DNA of 64,000 bases from Haloplanus vescus (GTDB lineage: Archaea > Halobacteriota > Halobacteria > Halobacteriales > Haloferacaceae). The stretch spans positions 1 through 64,000 of the forward strand of contig NZ_FNQT01000006.1 in NCBI RefSeq assembly GCF_900107665.1, given 5' to 3'. The position numbers and the translations under genes were made by a program. Under the pieces are notes generated by a model, which was not told the DNA's origin, searched no databases, and saw only the letters and a list, made by a program, of their open reading frames with translations. How positions within the stretch are numbered: position 1 is the stretch's first letter; every line of letters starts with the position of its first letter. Below are positions 17,581 to 27,072 of the stretch, one piece after another.

Positions 17581-19421
17581 GCTTCGGGTTCGGGGACTGG
17601 CGACGACTGTGCCGCTTCGAGCATCTCGTCGACGTCGACGTCCCGGAGTTCGTTGTGGAGGACGACGCTGATAGGCAGCGTCGGCGCCCCGCTGATGAGG
17701 TTTTCGAGCAGTACCAGGCGTTCACGTGCACGACTCATACCGACGTAGAACACGCGGCGTTCGTTGTCGGTGAGGACGGGCACCGGGCTCGTGTGAGCGG
17801 TGAACTCCTCGACGCCGTCGATGTCGGTGGGGTCGTCGACGCTCGCGGCCATCTGCTCGACCACCTTCTCCGTGAGGTCGGTGCAGACGAAGACGTGGTC
17901 GGCTTCGCGACCCTTCGCGGAGTGGATGGTGCCGACGCGGACGCGACTCGGGTCCATCCCGCGGTAGTCGTTTTCGAAGTAGGCTTCGACCGCGTTTCGC
18001 TGGAAGCTCGTCACCTTCCGCAGCATATCGCCGGCGGACGCGGTGTCCGGCAGGAAGGGGATGTGGTCGTCGATGACCGACGGCGCCACCGAAATCTCGG
18101 CGATGTCGTCGGTCGCCGCGTTCTCCTCCAGCTCGTCGAGAGTGTCGTAGAAGTCGTCGCGTTCGTTCGTGCCGAACGCCGACTCCTGGAGCATGTCGGC
18201 GAGGCGACGCGCCTCCAGACCGGTCACGTGGTCGCCGGCCTCCAGTTTCTCGATGGCGCGGACGTACTGCGTGAGGCGGTCGGTCCACATCCGCTGGTCG
18301 GTCATCATCGAGAACGGGATGCCCTTCGGGAGGAACTCGTCGATGAACTGGAACATCTGGTAGCGCGCCCGGAAGAGGATCATCAGCGTCTCGTCGGTGG
18401 AGTCGACGGTGTGCTGGACGTTCCGAACCACCTCGAACATCGAGGGGCTCTGAATCCCCTCGACGACGCCGCCCTCCTTGCGCGGGTTCAGGTCCTTCTC
18501 TTGGCGCTTGTCGATGTGCTGAATCTCGCGGTTGACGACGTTGAGGATGCGCGAGGGCAGGCGATAGGAGTTGGGCAACACCTCGTCCTCGTGGACCGTC
18601 GCGTCGAGGAGGATGTTGGGGTCGGCGCCCTGCCAGGCGTACACGACTTGGTCGTCGTCGCCGGCGATGAGGACGCCCTCCGTGTGGGGTTTCCACTCCT
18701 CGTACACCTCGTACTGGAGGGTGGTGATGTCCTGGAACTCGTCGATGACGAGGTAGTCGACGTGGGGCACCAGGGACCGCTGGGCGACGCGTTCGAGCAT
18801 ATCGGCGAAGCCGACGAGTCCGTGTTCGCCCTTGTACGAGCGCCACGCGCGAATCACTTCGGGCACGTCGATTCGGTCGTCGTCCGTCGGCCACGTCGGG
18901 GTGTACTTGTTCCCCTCCTGGGCGTTCGGGTCGACGTCCGGCGGGAGGCGAACCGCCTCCTCGTCCCACTGGAAGGGCACGTCGTACCAGTCGGCCACGT
19001 CGCGCTGAGTGCGCTGGAGCCACTGACTGGTCGCGATTATCTTGTTGCCGAGCGTCGTCGACCGGGCGGTGCGTCGGCCGGCGCCGCCGTGTTCGTCCTC
19101 GTACTCGACGCCGTACTCCTCGCAGAACTCCTCCTTGTCGTTCTCGCCGACCACGTCGCCTCGCGAGAGGTCGAGCAGTTCGTACGCCTTCGCGTGCATC
19201 GTACAGACGTTCCCCTGCAGCGCTCGGGGAGACACGTCGAGGCGTTCGGCGAGGCGTTCGCGAACCTCGGCGGCCGCGGCACGAGTGTACGAGACGACGA
19301 GCACGTCGCGGATGCTCACGTCGTCGTCTTCAAGCAACTCGTCTACGCGGTCGAGGAGGGCGGTGGTCTTCCCGCTCCCGGGGCCACCGAAGAGACGGGT
19401 GACCGTGGCGTCGTCGCTCAT
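17577..19421 (-). CDS. UvrD/REP-type superfamily 1 DNA helicase
   Basis: Helicase of 614 residues. Motif I is GGPGSGKT (residues 12-19), motif Ia region VVSYTRAAAAEVRERL, motif II DEFQD, motif III GDDDQVVYAWQGAD, motif V VRVGTIHSAKGREADHVFV and motif VI YVGMSRARERL. All are intact, so it should be an active 3'-5' ATP-dependent helicase for repair or fork processing. The ATG at 19421 puts motif I at the usual distance from the N-terminus. The downstream M24-like gene overlaps by four bases. Confidence 0.93.
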   Translation of the reverse strand: MSDDATVTRLFGGPGSGKTTALLDRVDELLEDDDVSIRDVLVVSYTRAAAAEVRERLAERLDVSPRALQGNVCTMHAKAYELLDLSRGDVVGENDKEEFCEEYGVEYEDEHGGAGRRTARSTTLGNKIIATSQWLQRTQRDVADWYDVPFQWDEEAVRLPPDVDPNAQEGNKYTPTWPTDDDRIDVPEVIRAWRSYKGEHGLVGFADMLERVAQRSLVPHVDYLVIDEFQDITTLQYEVYEEWKPHTEGVLIAGDDDQVVYAWQGADPNILLDATVHEDEVLPNSYRLPSRILNVVNREIQHIDKRQEKDLNPRKEGGVVEGIQSPSMFEVVRNVQHTVDSTDETLMILFRARYQMFQFIDEFLPKGIPFSMMTDQRMWTDRLTQYVRAIEKLEAGDHVTGLEARRLADMLQESAFGTNERDDFYDTLDELEENAATDDIAEISVAPSVIDDHIPFLPDTASAGDMLRKVTSFQRNAVEAYFENDYRGMDPSRVRVGTIHSAKGREADHVFVCTDLTEKVVEQMAASVDDPTDIDGVEEFTAHTSPVPVLTDNERRVFYVGMSRARERLVLLENLISGAPTLPISVVLHNELRDVDVDEMLEAAQSSPVPEPEA

Positions 19422-19473
19422 AGTCGAAATACACGCCCCGAGGTGGTATAAACGGCGTGGCTCGGGGGAACCG

Positions 19474-19659
19474 CTACGACGCGGGGTCCCAACCGCAGAC
19501 CGAACAGTCGGCCGCGGTTTCGTCGTGCAGCGCCCCACAGTCCGGGCACTGCAACTTGTTATACGACCGCTCCCAGCGTACCGCTGTGGTCTCGTGGCCG
19601 TTGTCCGCGAGGAACTGGTCGAACAGTTCGTCGTCGTGTTCGCTGGGTCCGGCTGCCAT
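19474..19659 (-). CDS. Small zinc-finger protein of the HVO_0416 type
   Basis: Protein of 61 residues: MAAGPSEHDDELFDQFL, then WERSYNKLQCPDCGALH and CSVCGWDP. Two CPxCG-like knuckles form one zinc site, as in the haloarchaeal HVO_0416 family as I remember it. An in-frame ATG at 19683 would add eight residues but lacks family character. It sits 52 bases upstream of the helicase gene on the same strand. Function unknown; small CPxCG proteins often act as regulators or adaptors in haloarchaea. Confidence 0.82.
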   Translation of the reverse strand: MAAGPSEHDDELFDQFLADNGHETTAVRWERSYNKLQCPDCGALHDETAADCSVCGWDPAS

Positions 19660-19722
19660 ACATGCTATGGTATGACACACCACTACTTAGGCGTATTGGT
19701 TAGTGTAACGTTCACACACCAC

Positions 19723-21228
19723 TCACAGTTCGTACAGGTCGCCGTACTTCGCCGTCGCGTAGTCGACGAAGGCGTCGGCGGAGACGCCCTCGCCCGTTGC
19801 GCGCCGGACGAGTTCGTTCGTCTCGTAGCGCTTGCCGTGGCGGTGGATGTTCTCGGTCAACCACTCGTGGAGCGAGTCGAACTCGCCCGCGCGAATCTGG
19901 TCGTCCAGTCCCTTGATATCGTCCGCGGCGGCGTCGAACAGTTGCGCCGCGACGACGCTACCCAGCGAGTAGGTGGGGAAGTACCCGAAGTTGCCGTGTG
20001 ACCAGTGGATGTCCTGCAGGCAGCCCTCGGCGTCCGTCTCGGGGCGCACGCCCAGATAGGACTCCATCTTGTCGTTCCAGACGGCAGGCACCTCCGACAC
20101 GTCGAGGTCACCCCGAATCAGGTCGCGTTCGATTTCGAACCGGAGGACGATGTGAAGGTGGTAGGTAAGTTCGTCCGCCTCGACTCGAATCAGGTTCGTC
20201 GGGTCCACGGCGTTGACCGCCTCGTACGCTTCGCGGGGACTCACGTCGTCGACGCCGGGGAAGGCATCGACCACCGCGGGCAGGAATCCCTCCCAGAACG
20301 CCGTCGACCGGCCGACGTGATTCTCCCAGAGTCGGGACTGCGACTCGTGGATGGACAGGTCGCGCGCCTCGCCCAGCGGCGTCCCGTACGCGTCGTCGGG
20401 CAGGCCGAGGGTGTACGTGGCGTGGCCGAACTCGTGGACCGTCGACAGCAGGGCGCCGATGGGGTCGGCCTCATCGTAGCGAGTCGTCACCCGCGCGTCG
20501 AACTGCGTCCCCGTCGAGAACGGGTGCGGTGCGATGTCGAGGCGTCCCCGTTCCCACGGGTAGCCGAGTCGGTCCAGCGCCGTCCGCATCAGCGCCTCTT
20601 GGCTCTCGGTGTCGAACGGGCCGTGCGCGGTGAACGCGTCGGTCGCGAGGTCGGCGTCCGAAGCCCGGATATCGTCGACCAGCGGCACCACCGCGTCCCG
20701 CAACGTCGTCAACACGTCTTCGGCGTGCGAGAGCGGGAGGCAGGGTTCGTACTCCTCGAACAGCACCTCGTAGGGGTCGCGGTCGGGGTCGACGTGTTCG
20801 GCGTACCGCCGCTTCAGGTCGACCAGCTCCTCCAGGTGTGGGGCGAACGTCTCGAAGTCGTCCGCCGACTTCGCCTCGCGCCACGCCGTCAGCGCCTCGG
20901 AGGAGGCCGCCGAGATGCGCTCGACCAGGTCGGTCGGGACACATACTGCGCGCTCTTGCTCCCGGCGCACCTCGCGAACGACCGCCGCTCGGTCGTCCTC
21001 GAGGCTCGACTCCGAGAGGTCGTCGAGGAGTCGCCCGAGCTCGTCGTCGGTGAGCAGGTCGTGATGAACCGCCGAGAGCGTCGAGAGTTGCTGCGAGCGG
21101 GCGGGCGTCCCGCCCTCCGGCATCATCACCTGCTGGTCCCACGAGAGCACTTCGCGGGCCTTCGAGACGTTCGTGAGTCGACCGACGTGGTCGAGCAAGT
21201 CGTCGTACGCGTCCGTGGCGTCGCTCAT
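19723..21228 (-). CDS. M32 family metallocarboxypeptidase (carboxypeptidase Taq type)
   Basis: Cytoplasmic zinc carboxypeptidase of 501 residues, the usual M32 length. The active site is HEFGH at residues 265-269, with the third ligand E295 in IHESQSR. Other family segments are SWDQQVMMPEGG near the N-terminus and DIHWSHGNFGYFPTYSLGS near the C-terminus. It removes C-terminal residues with broad specificity. Divergent from the Nramp-like transporter gene. Confidence 0.95.
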   Translation of the reverse strand: MSDATDAYDDLLDHVGRLTNVSKAREVLSWDQQVMMPEGGTPARSQQLSTLSAVHHDLLTDDELGRLLDDLSESSLEDDRAAVVREVRREQERAVCVPTDLVERISAASSEALTAWREAKSADDFETFAPHLEELVDLKRRYAEHVDPDRDPYEVLFEEYEPCLPLSHAEDVLTTLRDAVVPLVDDIRASDADLATDAFTAHGPFDTESQEALMRTALDRLGYPWERGRLDIAPHPFSTGTQFDARVTTRYDEADPIGALLSTVHEFGHATYTLGLPDDAYGTPLGEARDLSIHESQSRLWENHVGRSTAFWEGFLPAVVDAFPGVDDVSPREAYEAVNAVDPTNLIRVEADELTYHLHIVLRFEIERDLIRGDLDVSEVPAVWNDKMESYLGVRPETDAEGCLQDIHWSHGNFGYFPTYSLGSVVAAQLFDAAADDIKGLDDQIRAGEFDSLHEWLTENIHRHGKRYETNELVRRATGEGVSADAFVDYATAKYGDLYEL

Positions 21229-21326
21229 GTCCCAATGTCACGCCGGACGGTACTAAACCTCGCGTCGGTAGTCGGTGCTACCACGGAGTGGTAACACCTA
21301 TACGCGCGAGGCATCCACCGGGTGGT

Positions 21327-22640
21327 ATGGATACGAACGACGCGGGCCTCGGAAGCCGACTCGCGGCCTATCTCTCCGGGATGGGGCCGTCGTGGGTCGC
21401 CGGCGCCGTCGCCGCCGGGCCGGCCACCATCGCCAGTCTCGTCACCGCCGGCGCGCTCTTTGGCTACCAACTGCTCTGGGTCGTCGTCCTCTCGGCCGGC
21501 GCGGGGGCGCTCACCCAGTATCTCGCGATGCGTCTCGGCCTCCTGACCGAACGCGGCATCGTCGCCGTCGTCGAGGACCACCTCGGCGAGTGGTGGGCGT
21601 GGCTACTCGTCGCCGACGCCGTCATCGCCGCCGGCGTCGCGCAGTTGGTCATCATGAAGACAGTCGCCACCGTCTCGTCGACGGTGACGGGCGTCGACGC
21701 GCGAATCTGGGGTGTCGTCTGGGCGCTCGTCCTCGCCGTCGGCCTCGCCGGACGCGGCTACCGCTTCCTCGAAGTCGCGGCGAAGACCATCGTCGCCCTC
21801 GTCATCGTCGCCTTCGTCGCCAGCCTGTTCGTCGTGCCCATCGATCCCGGTGCCGCCGTCGCCGGCCTCGTCCCCTCCGTCCCCTCGGGCGGTGCGCTCG
21901 TCGCCGCGGGCATCCTCGGTGGCGCCGTCCACATCACGCTCATCACCATGCACTCCTACACGATGCGCTCGCGTGGCTGGACTCGCGACGACTACAGCCT
22001 CGCCGCCTTCGACGTGGGCGCCTCGATGCTCGTCGCCTTCGGCGTCTACTCGCTCGCCATCTTCCTCGTGACCGCGAGCGTCCTCACCTCCGCCGACCTC
22101 TCCACCGTCGGCGCGGCGCAAGCGCTCGGTCCGTTGGTCGGCCCCAGCGCGAAGTGGCTGTTCCTCCTCGGTCTCTGGGGTGCCGCCGTCTCGACGCTCG
22201 GCGGTAACACCATTGTCCCGCCCTTCCTGCTGGCCGACAAGCTCGGCTGGGGGACGACCATCGACGACTCGCGCTACCGCGGGCTGCTCGTCGCGGCGGC
22301 GCTCCTCTCGGCGCCCGGCGCATTCATCGGCGGCGCCGTCCTCGGCCAGCTCGTCCTCGTCCTCGCACTCGGCACCGTCGGGACGCCCTTCGCCATCGCC
22401 ATCGTCCTCTACCTGCTGAACTCGGACGCCGTCCCCGACCGCAACTCGACGCTCGCGAACGTCGGCGGCGTCGCACTCTTGCTCGTCACGGGCACCCTCG
22501 CCGCCAACTTCGTCCGCTCGCAGGTCGCCGGCGGCATCGGCCCTCTCTCGGGGGTCGTCCTCGCGTTCGCCGCCGCCCTCGCCCTCGCGATGCTCGTCTT
22601 GCTCGCCAAGTTCGTCCGCGAGGAAGTCGTCGCCGCGTGA
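21327..22640 (+). CDS. Nramp-like transporter, divergent metal-site motifs
   Basis: Polytopic membrane protein of 437 residues with about eleven hydrophobic helices and the Nramp topology. TM1 has AGPATIAS where canonical Nramp has DPGN. TM6 has LITMHSYTMRSRGW, keeping a Met-His but not the A/C-M-P-H motif, and WGAAVSTLGGNTIVPPF follows in a later helix. The missing TM1 aspartate means the cargo may not be Mn2+/Fe2+; related Nramp-like proteins move other ions. Its stop overlaps the start of the next gene (GTGA), implying coupled translation. Confidence 0.82.
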   Translation: MDTNDAGLGSRLAAYLSGMGPSWVAGAVAAGPATIASLVTAGALFGYQLLWVVVLSAGAGALTQYLAMRLGLLTERGIVAVVEDHLGEWWAWLLVADAVIAAGVAQLVIMKTVATVSSTVTGVDARIWGVVWALVLAVGLAGRGYRFLEVAAKTIVALVIVAFVASLFVVPIDPGAAVAGLVPSVPSGGALVAAGILGGAVHITLITMHSYTMRSRGWTRDDYSLAAFDVGASMLVAFGVYSLAIFLVTASVLTSADLSTVGAAQALGPLVGPSAKWLFLLGLWGAAVSTLGGNTIVPPFLLADKLGWGTTIDDSRYRGLLVAAALLSAPGAFIGGAVLGQLVLVLALGTVGTPFAIAIVLYLLNSDAVPDRNSTLANVGGVALLLVTGTLAANFVRSQVAGGIGPLSGVVLAFAAALALAMLVLLAKFVREEVVAA

Positions 22641-23194
22641 CCGACACCGCTCCACTCTCAGGGACGACGCTCGTCGTCGGCCCCTCGAACGCCGGCAAGA
22701 CGCGACTGACCGCCCGCACGCTCACTCGGTGGCTCGAACGCGAGGGCCACGAGGGCGTCGTCGTCTTCGATTTCGCACCCGAGGTGGAGCGCGACGGCCA
22801 GATTCTCGGCGGGCGACTCGACCGCTTCGTCACGCTCCCCGACGACGTGTGGCGGGGCGTCCTCGACGCCCACGCCCCCCGCACCACCGGCGACACCGAC
22901 GACGAGGCCGTCGAACTCGCCGTCGACAACGCCCGCCGGGCCGCCGACCTGTTCGATGCCGCCCCCGCCGACCCGCGGGCGGTGTTCGTCAACGACGCCA
23001 CCATCCCGTTCCAACACCCCGACGCCGACCCGTCGCGCCTCCGCGACTACTGTTCGGGGGCCGAGGTGGTCGTCCTGAACGCCCTCGAAGCCGACGCCAT
23101 CGTCGGGTCGGACCCCGTCTCCGAGGCGGAGCGGGCGACGCTCGACGCGTTTCGGTCGTGGGCAGATCGGGTAGTCGAACTCGACGGCGCCTGA
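22637..23194 (+). CDS. P-loop NTPase of unknown function coupled to the Nramp-like transporter
   Basis: Protein of 185 residues with GTG start. Walker A is GPSNAGKT (about residues 15-22) and a Walker B-like strand is GVVVFDFAPEVERDG. Later strands AVFVNDATIPFQHPD and VVVLNALEADAIVGSDPVS complete a small kinase- or GTPase-like fold. The GTGA overlap with the transporter suggests that it regulates, energises or assists it. I do not recognise the family. Confidence 0.75.
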   Translation: MTDTAPLSGTTLVVGPSNAGKTRLTARTLTRWLEREGHEGVVVFDFAPEVERDGQILGGRLDRFVTLPDDVWRGVLDAHAPRTTGDTDDEAVELAVDNARRAADLFDAAPADPRAVFVNDATIPFQHPDADPSRLRDYCSGAEVVVLNALEADAIVGSDPVSEAERATLDAFRSWADRVVELDGA

Positions 23195-23234
23195 CGGCCA
23201 CCAGACGTATCCGCGGCAGGACCCGAGTGAAGGT

Positions 23235-24040
23235 ATGGTATCGACACTACGACGGCAGTCACGACTGCGTCAGACGGGGAGCCAGCCACAGGAAGTGCGG
23301 CCGGGTTCGGCATCACGGCGCTCGCCGGCTGTTCTGGTGGCGGGGGCGACGGCGGAGCGAGTGGCGGAAGCGACGGTGACACGGACGATAGCGGCGGCGG
23401 GAGCGACGGTGGGAGCGGTGCACTCGGTGCCTTCCGACTCCTCATCAGCGACCAGCCAGCGGCCATCGAGGACTTCGAGTCGCTGGACGTGACGCTCTCC
23501 TCGGCTCGCGTCTTCCGGGCCGAGGAGGGCGAGGAAGTCACCTCGGCGGCGGTGACCGGGACGGCGTCGACGGTGACCGAGGAGAGCGACGACGAGGACG
23601 ACAGCCGCGGAGTCGTCGAATTCGACCTCGACGACGTCACCGTCGACCTGACGCAGGTGGTCGGCGACCGGGCCGTCTCGGTGCTCGAAGGCGAACTTGA
23701 GGCGGGCCGGTACTCCGGCATCGAGCTCCGCGTCGCGAGCGCCGAGGGCGTCGTCGACGGCGAGAGCGTCGACGTGATGGTGCCGAGCGACCGACTCCGC
23801 ATCGTCAGACCGTTCGAGGTCGCGGCCGACACCGAACTGGAGTTCGTCTTCGACATCAACGTCGTCCGCAAGGGGCAGAGCGGCGAATACAACCTCCTGC
23901 CCGTCATCGGGAAAAGCGGCGTCGCGGGCGAGGACGTGGACGTCGAGGAGGTCGACGGCAACGAGTCGGCGGGGACGGCGACTGGCACCGCGAACGCGAC
24001 TGCAACGCCGACCGCGAACGCGACCGACACGTCGAACTGA
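23235..24040 (+). pseudogene. Frameshifted Tat-exported DUF4382 lipoprotein
   Basis: The ATG at 23235 opens a twin-arginine N-terminus (MVSTLRRQSRLRQTGS). The lipobox (ITALAGC, about 23311-23331), Gly/Ser/Asp linker and DUF4382 domain (FRLLISDQPAAIEDFESLDVTLSSARVF...) continue in a different frame, which has no ATG, GTG or TTG between its upstream stop (23228) and an internal GTG at 23489. A one-base loss between about 23280 and 23305 explains this. The rest is intact to an Asn/Thr-rich C-terminus. It could be a recent pseudogene, a sequencing error or a programmed shift. Downstream initiation at 23489 would give a truncated cytoplasmic protein. Confidence 0.8.
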
Positions 24041-24058
24041 GACTGGCGAGGCCCGCAG

Positions 24059-25147
24059 TCACGCCGCCCCGGTCGGGTGTGACTCCGCGACCCGTCGATA
24101 GATTTCTTCGCACCGCTCCAGAACGTCGATAGCGACGCTCTCCGCCGCGGTATGGGCCTCGCCGGGTTCGGCGGCGCCACAGACGACGCAGGTCGTCCCC
24201 GCCGCCGCCAGCCACCCCGCGTCGGTCGCGTGCGGCTTGGCGACGCGTTCGGGGGCGTCGTCCTGCGTGTCTCGGGCCGCCGCCAGCACCGTCTCGGCGA
24301 AGGCGGCGTCGTCACACGCCATCGGCGGGAGGTCCTGGTCGACGACCCACTCGACGCCCGGCACCGATTCGGTACGCTCCAAGTCGGCCCGCTCGCCCGG
24401 GACGGTGCGCTCGTCGACCGTCACCGTACAGCGCTCGGGGACGACGTTCCACGCCGACCCGCCCTCGATTTCGGTGACGGCGACGCTCCCCCGGAGGTCG
24501 CGCCCGAGCACCGTCGTTTCGGGTGCATCGAGGTCGCGAACCACGTCCACGGCGTCACAGGCGCGATACACCGCGTTCTCGCCGGCCTCGGGTTCGCTGG
24601 CGTGGGCGCTCTCGCCCGTTGCGACGAGCGTACTCCCGCGTCGGCCCTTGTGGGCGACGGCCACGTCGGTGACGCCGGGCGCGGAGTAGCCGGTCGAGCC
24701 CTCGCCGACGACGGCGTAGTCGGGGGCGAAGCCCGCGTCGATGGCCTTCCGCGCTCCGACGCCGCCCTGTTCCTCGCCGACGAAGGAGGCGAAGACGAGT
24801 TCCGTCGCGGGGTCGGCGTCGCGGAAGGCGACCATCGCGGCCGCGAGGCTCCCCTTCATGTCGGCGGTGCCGCGCCCGTGGAGGCGGCCGTCGCGCTCTT
24901 CGACGACGTACTCGTCCCCGCCGCAGGCGACCTGTTCCTCGGCGGGGGCGACCACGTCGTGGTGGCCGACGAGGGCGAGCGAGTCGGTGCCCGACCCGCG
25001 CCGCGCTATCACTCCGGAGTCGTCGTGGCGCACCGTCGCGTCCGTCTCCTCGCGGAGCCACGTCGCGACGGCGTCGCCGGCCGCGCGCTCGTCCTCGTGA
25101 CTCGGAATCGAGACCAGTCGGCGCGTCAGGTCCAGTACCTCGCTCAT
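24059..25147 (-). CDS. M20 family metallohydrolase (ArgE/DapE type)
   Basis: Zinc-dependent amidohydrolase of 362 residues. Metal-binding positions are in GHHDVV (about 61-66), GRGTADMKGS, GEEQGG and VGEGS, with a late histidine in GEAHTAAE. The dimerisation domain contains HKGRRGSTLVATGESAHAS. Family members hydrolyse N-acyl amino acids such as acetylornithine or succinyl-diaminopimelate; haloarchaea lack DAP peptidoglycan, so an acyl-amino-acid or LysW-type substrate is more plausible. The exact substrate cannot be read. Confidence 0.88.
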   Translation of the reverse strand: MSEVLDLTRRLVSIPSHEDERAAGDAVATWLREETDATVRHDDSGVIARRGSGTDSLALVGHHDVVAPAEEQVACGGDEYVVEERDGRLHGRGTADMKGSLAAAMVAFRDADPATELVFASFVGEEQGGVGARKAIDAGFAPDYAVVGEGSTGYSAPGVTDVAVAHKGRRGSTLVATGESAHASEPEAGENAVYRACDAVDVVRDLDAPETTVLGRDLRGSVAVTEIEGGSAWNVVPERCTVTVDERTVPGERADLERTESVPGVEWVVDQDLPPMACDDAAFAETVLAAARDTQDDAPERVAKPHATDAGWLAAAGTTCVVCGAAEPGEAHTAAESVAIDVLERCEEIYRRVAESHPTGAA

Positions 25148-25206
25148 GACGGCAGGGAGGGGCGGCGCTTGAATACCCTTTTCCGTCTCGCCCCCCGACT
25201 CAGTGT

Positions 25207-27072
25207 ATGAACGTCGTACCGGACACGAGCGCGGTCATCGACGGCCGCGTGTCCGAACGCGTCGACTCTGGAGCCTACGAGGGTGCGACGATTGTCGTCC
25301 CCGAGGCCGTCGTCGGCGAACTCGAGTGGCAGGCCAACGAGGGCCACGACACCGGCTGGGAGGGCATCGAGGAGCTCCAACGGCTGGTCGAACTGGCCGA
25401 CGAGTCCACCATCTCGGTCGAATATCACGGGAAGCGACCCAACGAGGGACAGAAACGCGACGCCGACGAGGGCGAAATCGACGCCATCGTCCGGGACGTG
25501 GCCGCCGACCTCGGCGCTACGCTCCTCACGAGCGACGTGGTGCAAGCCGAAGTGAGTCGCGCGAAGGGGCTGGACGTCGAGTACGTCGAACCCCGCGGGC
25601 GCGACGCCGACGGACTGGAAATCGAGCAGTTCTTCGACGAGACGACGATGTCCGTCCACCTCCGCGCGGGGTCGAAGCCGAAGGCCAAACGCGGCGCTAT
25701 CGGCGACATGCACTACGAGGTCATCCGCGACGAGGTGACCACCGAAGCGGAGATGAAGGAGTTCGCCCACGACGTGGCGGAGACGGCCCGCGCAAGCCCC
25801 GACGGCTTCGTCGAACTCGACGAACCGGGCATGTCCATCGTCCAGTACCGCTCGTACCGCATCGCCGTCGCTCGTCCGCCCTTCGCGGACGGCTTCGAGA
25901 TTACGGCCGTTCGGCCCATCGTCAAGACGGACCTCGAGGACTACGAGTTCGCCGAGGACCTCAAAGAGCGCTTGCTCGAACGCCAGCGTGGCGTCCTCAT
26001 CTCCGGGGCGCCCGGCGCCGGGAAGTCCACCTTCGCACAGGCCGTCGCGGAGTTCCTCGCCGACAACGACAACGCGGTCAAGACGATGGAGAAACCCCGC
26101 GACCTGCAGGTCGGCCCCGACATCACCCAGTACACGGCGCTCGGGGGCGACATGGCCAAGACGGCCGATTCCCTCCTGCTCGTCCGCCCCGACTACACCA
26201 TCTACGACGAGGTGCGCAAGACCGACGACTTCGAAGTCTTCGCGGACATGCGCCTCGCGGGCGTCGGTATGGTCGGCGTGGTCCACGCCACCCGCGCCAT
26301 CGACGCCCTCCAGCGACTGGTCGGCCGCGTCGAACTCGGCATGATTCCGCAGGTGGTCGACACCGTCGTCTACATCGAGGACGGCCGCGTCGACACCGTC
26401 TACGACGTGGAGACCGAGGTGAAGGTCCCCGAAGGCCTGACCGCTGAGGACCTCGCCCGCCCGGTCATCCAGATTACCGACTTCGAGACGGGGAAACCCG
26501 CCTACGAAATCTACACGTTCAACCGACAGGTCGTCACCGTCCCCCTCGAAGACGGCGGCGGGTCGTCGGAGACGGGCGTCTCCCGACTCGCGCGCAAGGA
26601 GGTCGAACGCGAGATTCGGTCCATCGCTCGCGGACACGTCGAAGTCGAGCTCAAGGGTCAGAACGAGGCCGTCGTCTACGTCGAGGAAGACGACATCTCC
26701 TACGTCATCGGCAAGGGTGGCGGTCGAATCAACGATGTCGAGGACCGACTTGGCATCTCCATCGACGTGCAGACGCTGAGCGAGCGCCCCAGTAGTGGGA
26801 GTAGCAGTGGCAGTAGCGGCGGTGGCGGGGCCAGTGGTGCCACGCAGGGAACTGTCGTCACGCCGGAAGTCACCTCGCGACACGTCGTCGTCGATGTGGG
26901 CGACGGTGCAGCGGTCGGCGAGACGGTGGAGGTCCGCGCCGACGGCGAGTATCTATTCACCGCGACGGTCGGTCGCGGCGGCGAGATTCAGGTGTCACGC
27001 GGGAGCGCCATCGCGGACGAACTCGAACGCGCTATCGACGAGAAACAGCAGATTCGCGTCGTTTCGAGTTAG
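25207..27072 (+). CDS. PINc domain - P-loop ATPase - KH fusion protein
   Basis: Protein of 621 residues conserved in archaea. An N-terminal PIN nuclease domain (VVPDTSAVIDGRVSE with D6; further acidic residues near 34-38, 92 and 110) is joined to a type II/IV secretion-like ATPase (Walker A GAPGAGKST at 267-274, then YTIYDEVRKTDDFEVFADMRLAG). A KH-like GVIGKGGG-type loop lies near residue 502 and a TRAM/OB-like tail ends the protein. Role probably RNA processing or quality control. A Ser/Gly linker (about 525-540) precedes the tail. Shares TTAG with the convergent regulator gene. Confidence 0.9.
   Translation: MNVVPDTSAVIDGRVSERVDSGAYEGATIVVPEAVVGELEWQANEGHDTGWEGIEELQRLVELADESTISVEYHGKRPNEGQKRDADEGEIDAIVRDVAADLGATLLTSDVVQAEVSRAKGLDVEYVEPRGRDADGLEIEQFFDETTMSVHLRAGSKPKAKRGAIGDMHYEVIRDEVTTEAEMKEFAHDVAETARASPDGFVELDEPGMSIVQYRSYRIAVARPPFADGFEITAVRPIVKTDLEDYEFAEDLKERLLERQRGVLISGAPGAGKSTFAQAVAEFLADNDNAVKTMEKPRDLQVGPDITQYTALGGDMAKTADSLLLVRPDYTIYDEVRKTDDFEVFADMRLAGVGMVGVVHATRAIDALQRLVGRVELGMIPQVVDTVVYIEDGRVDTVYDVETEVKVPEGLTAEDLARPVIQITDFETGKPAYEIYTFNRQVVTVPLEDGGGSSETGVSRLARKEVEREIRSIARGHVEVELKGQNEAVVYVEEDDISYVIGKGGGRINDVEDRLGISIDVQTLSERPSSGSSSGSSGGGGASGATQGTVVTPEVTSRHVVVDVGDGAAVGETVEVRADGEYLFTATVGRGGEIQVSRGSAIADELERAIDEKQQIRVVSS

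Noticed and set aside
17271-19451. 726-codon plus-strand frame opposite the helicase gene
   Set aside because: Helicase motifs on the minus strand are complete; the plus-strand translation has no domain.
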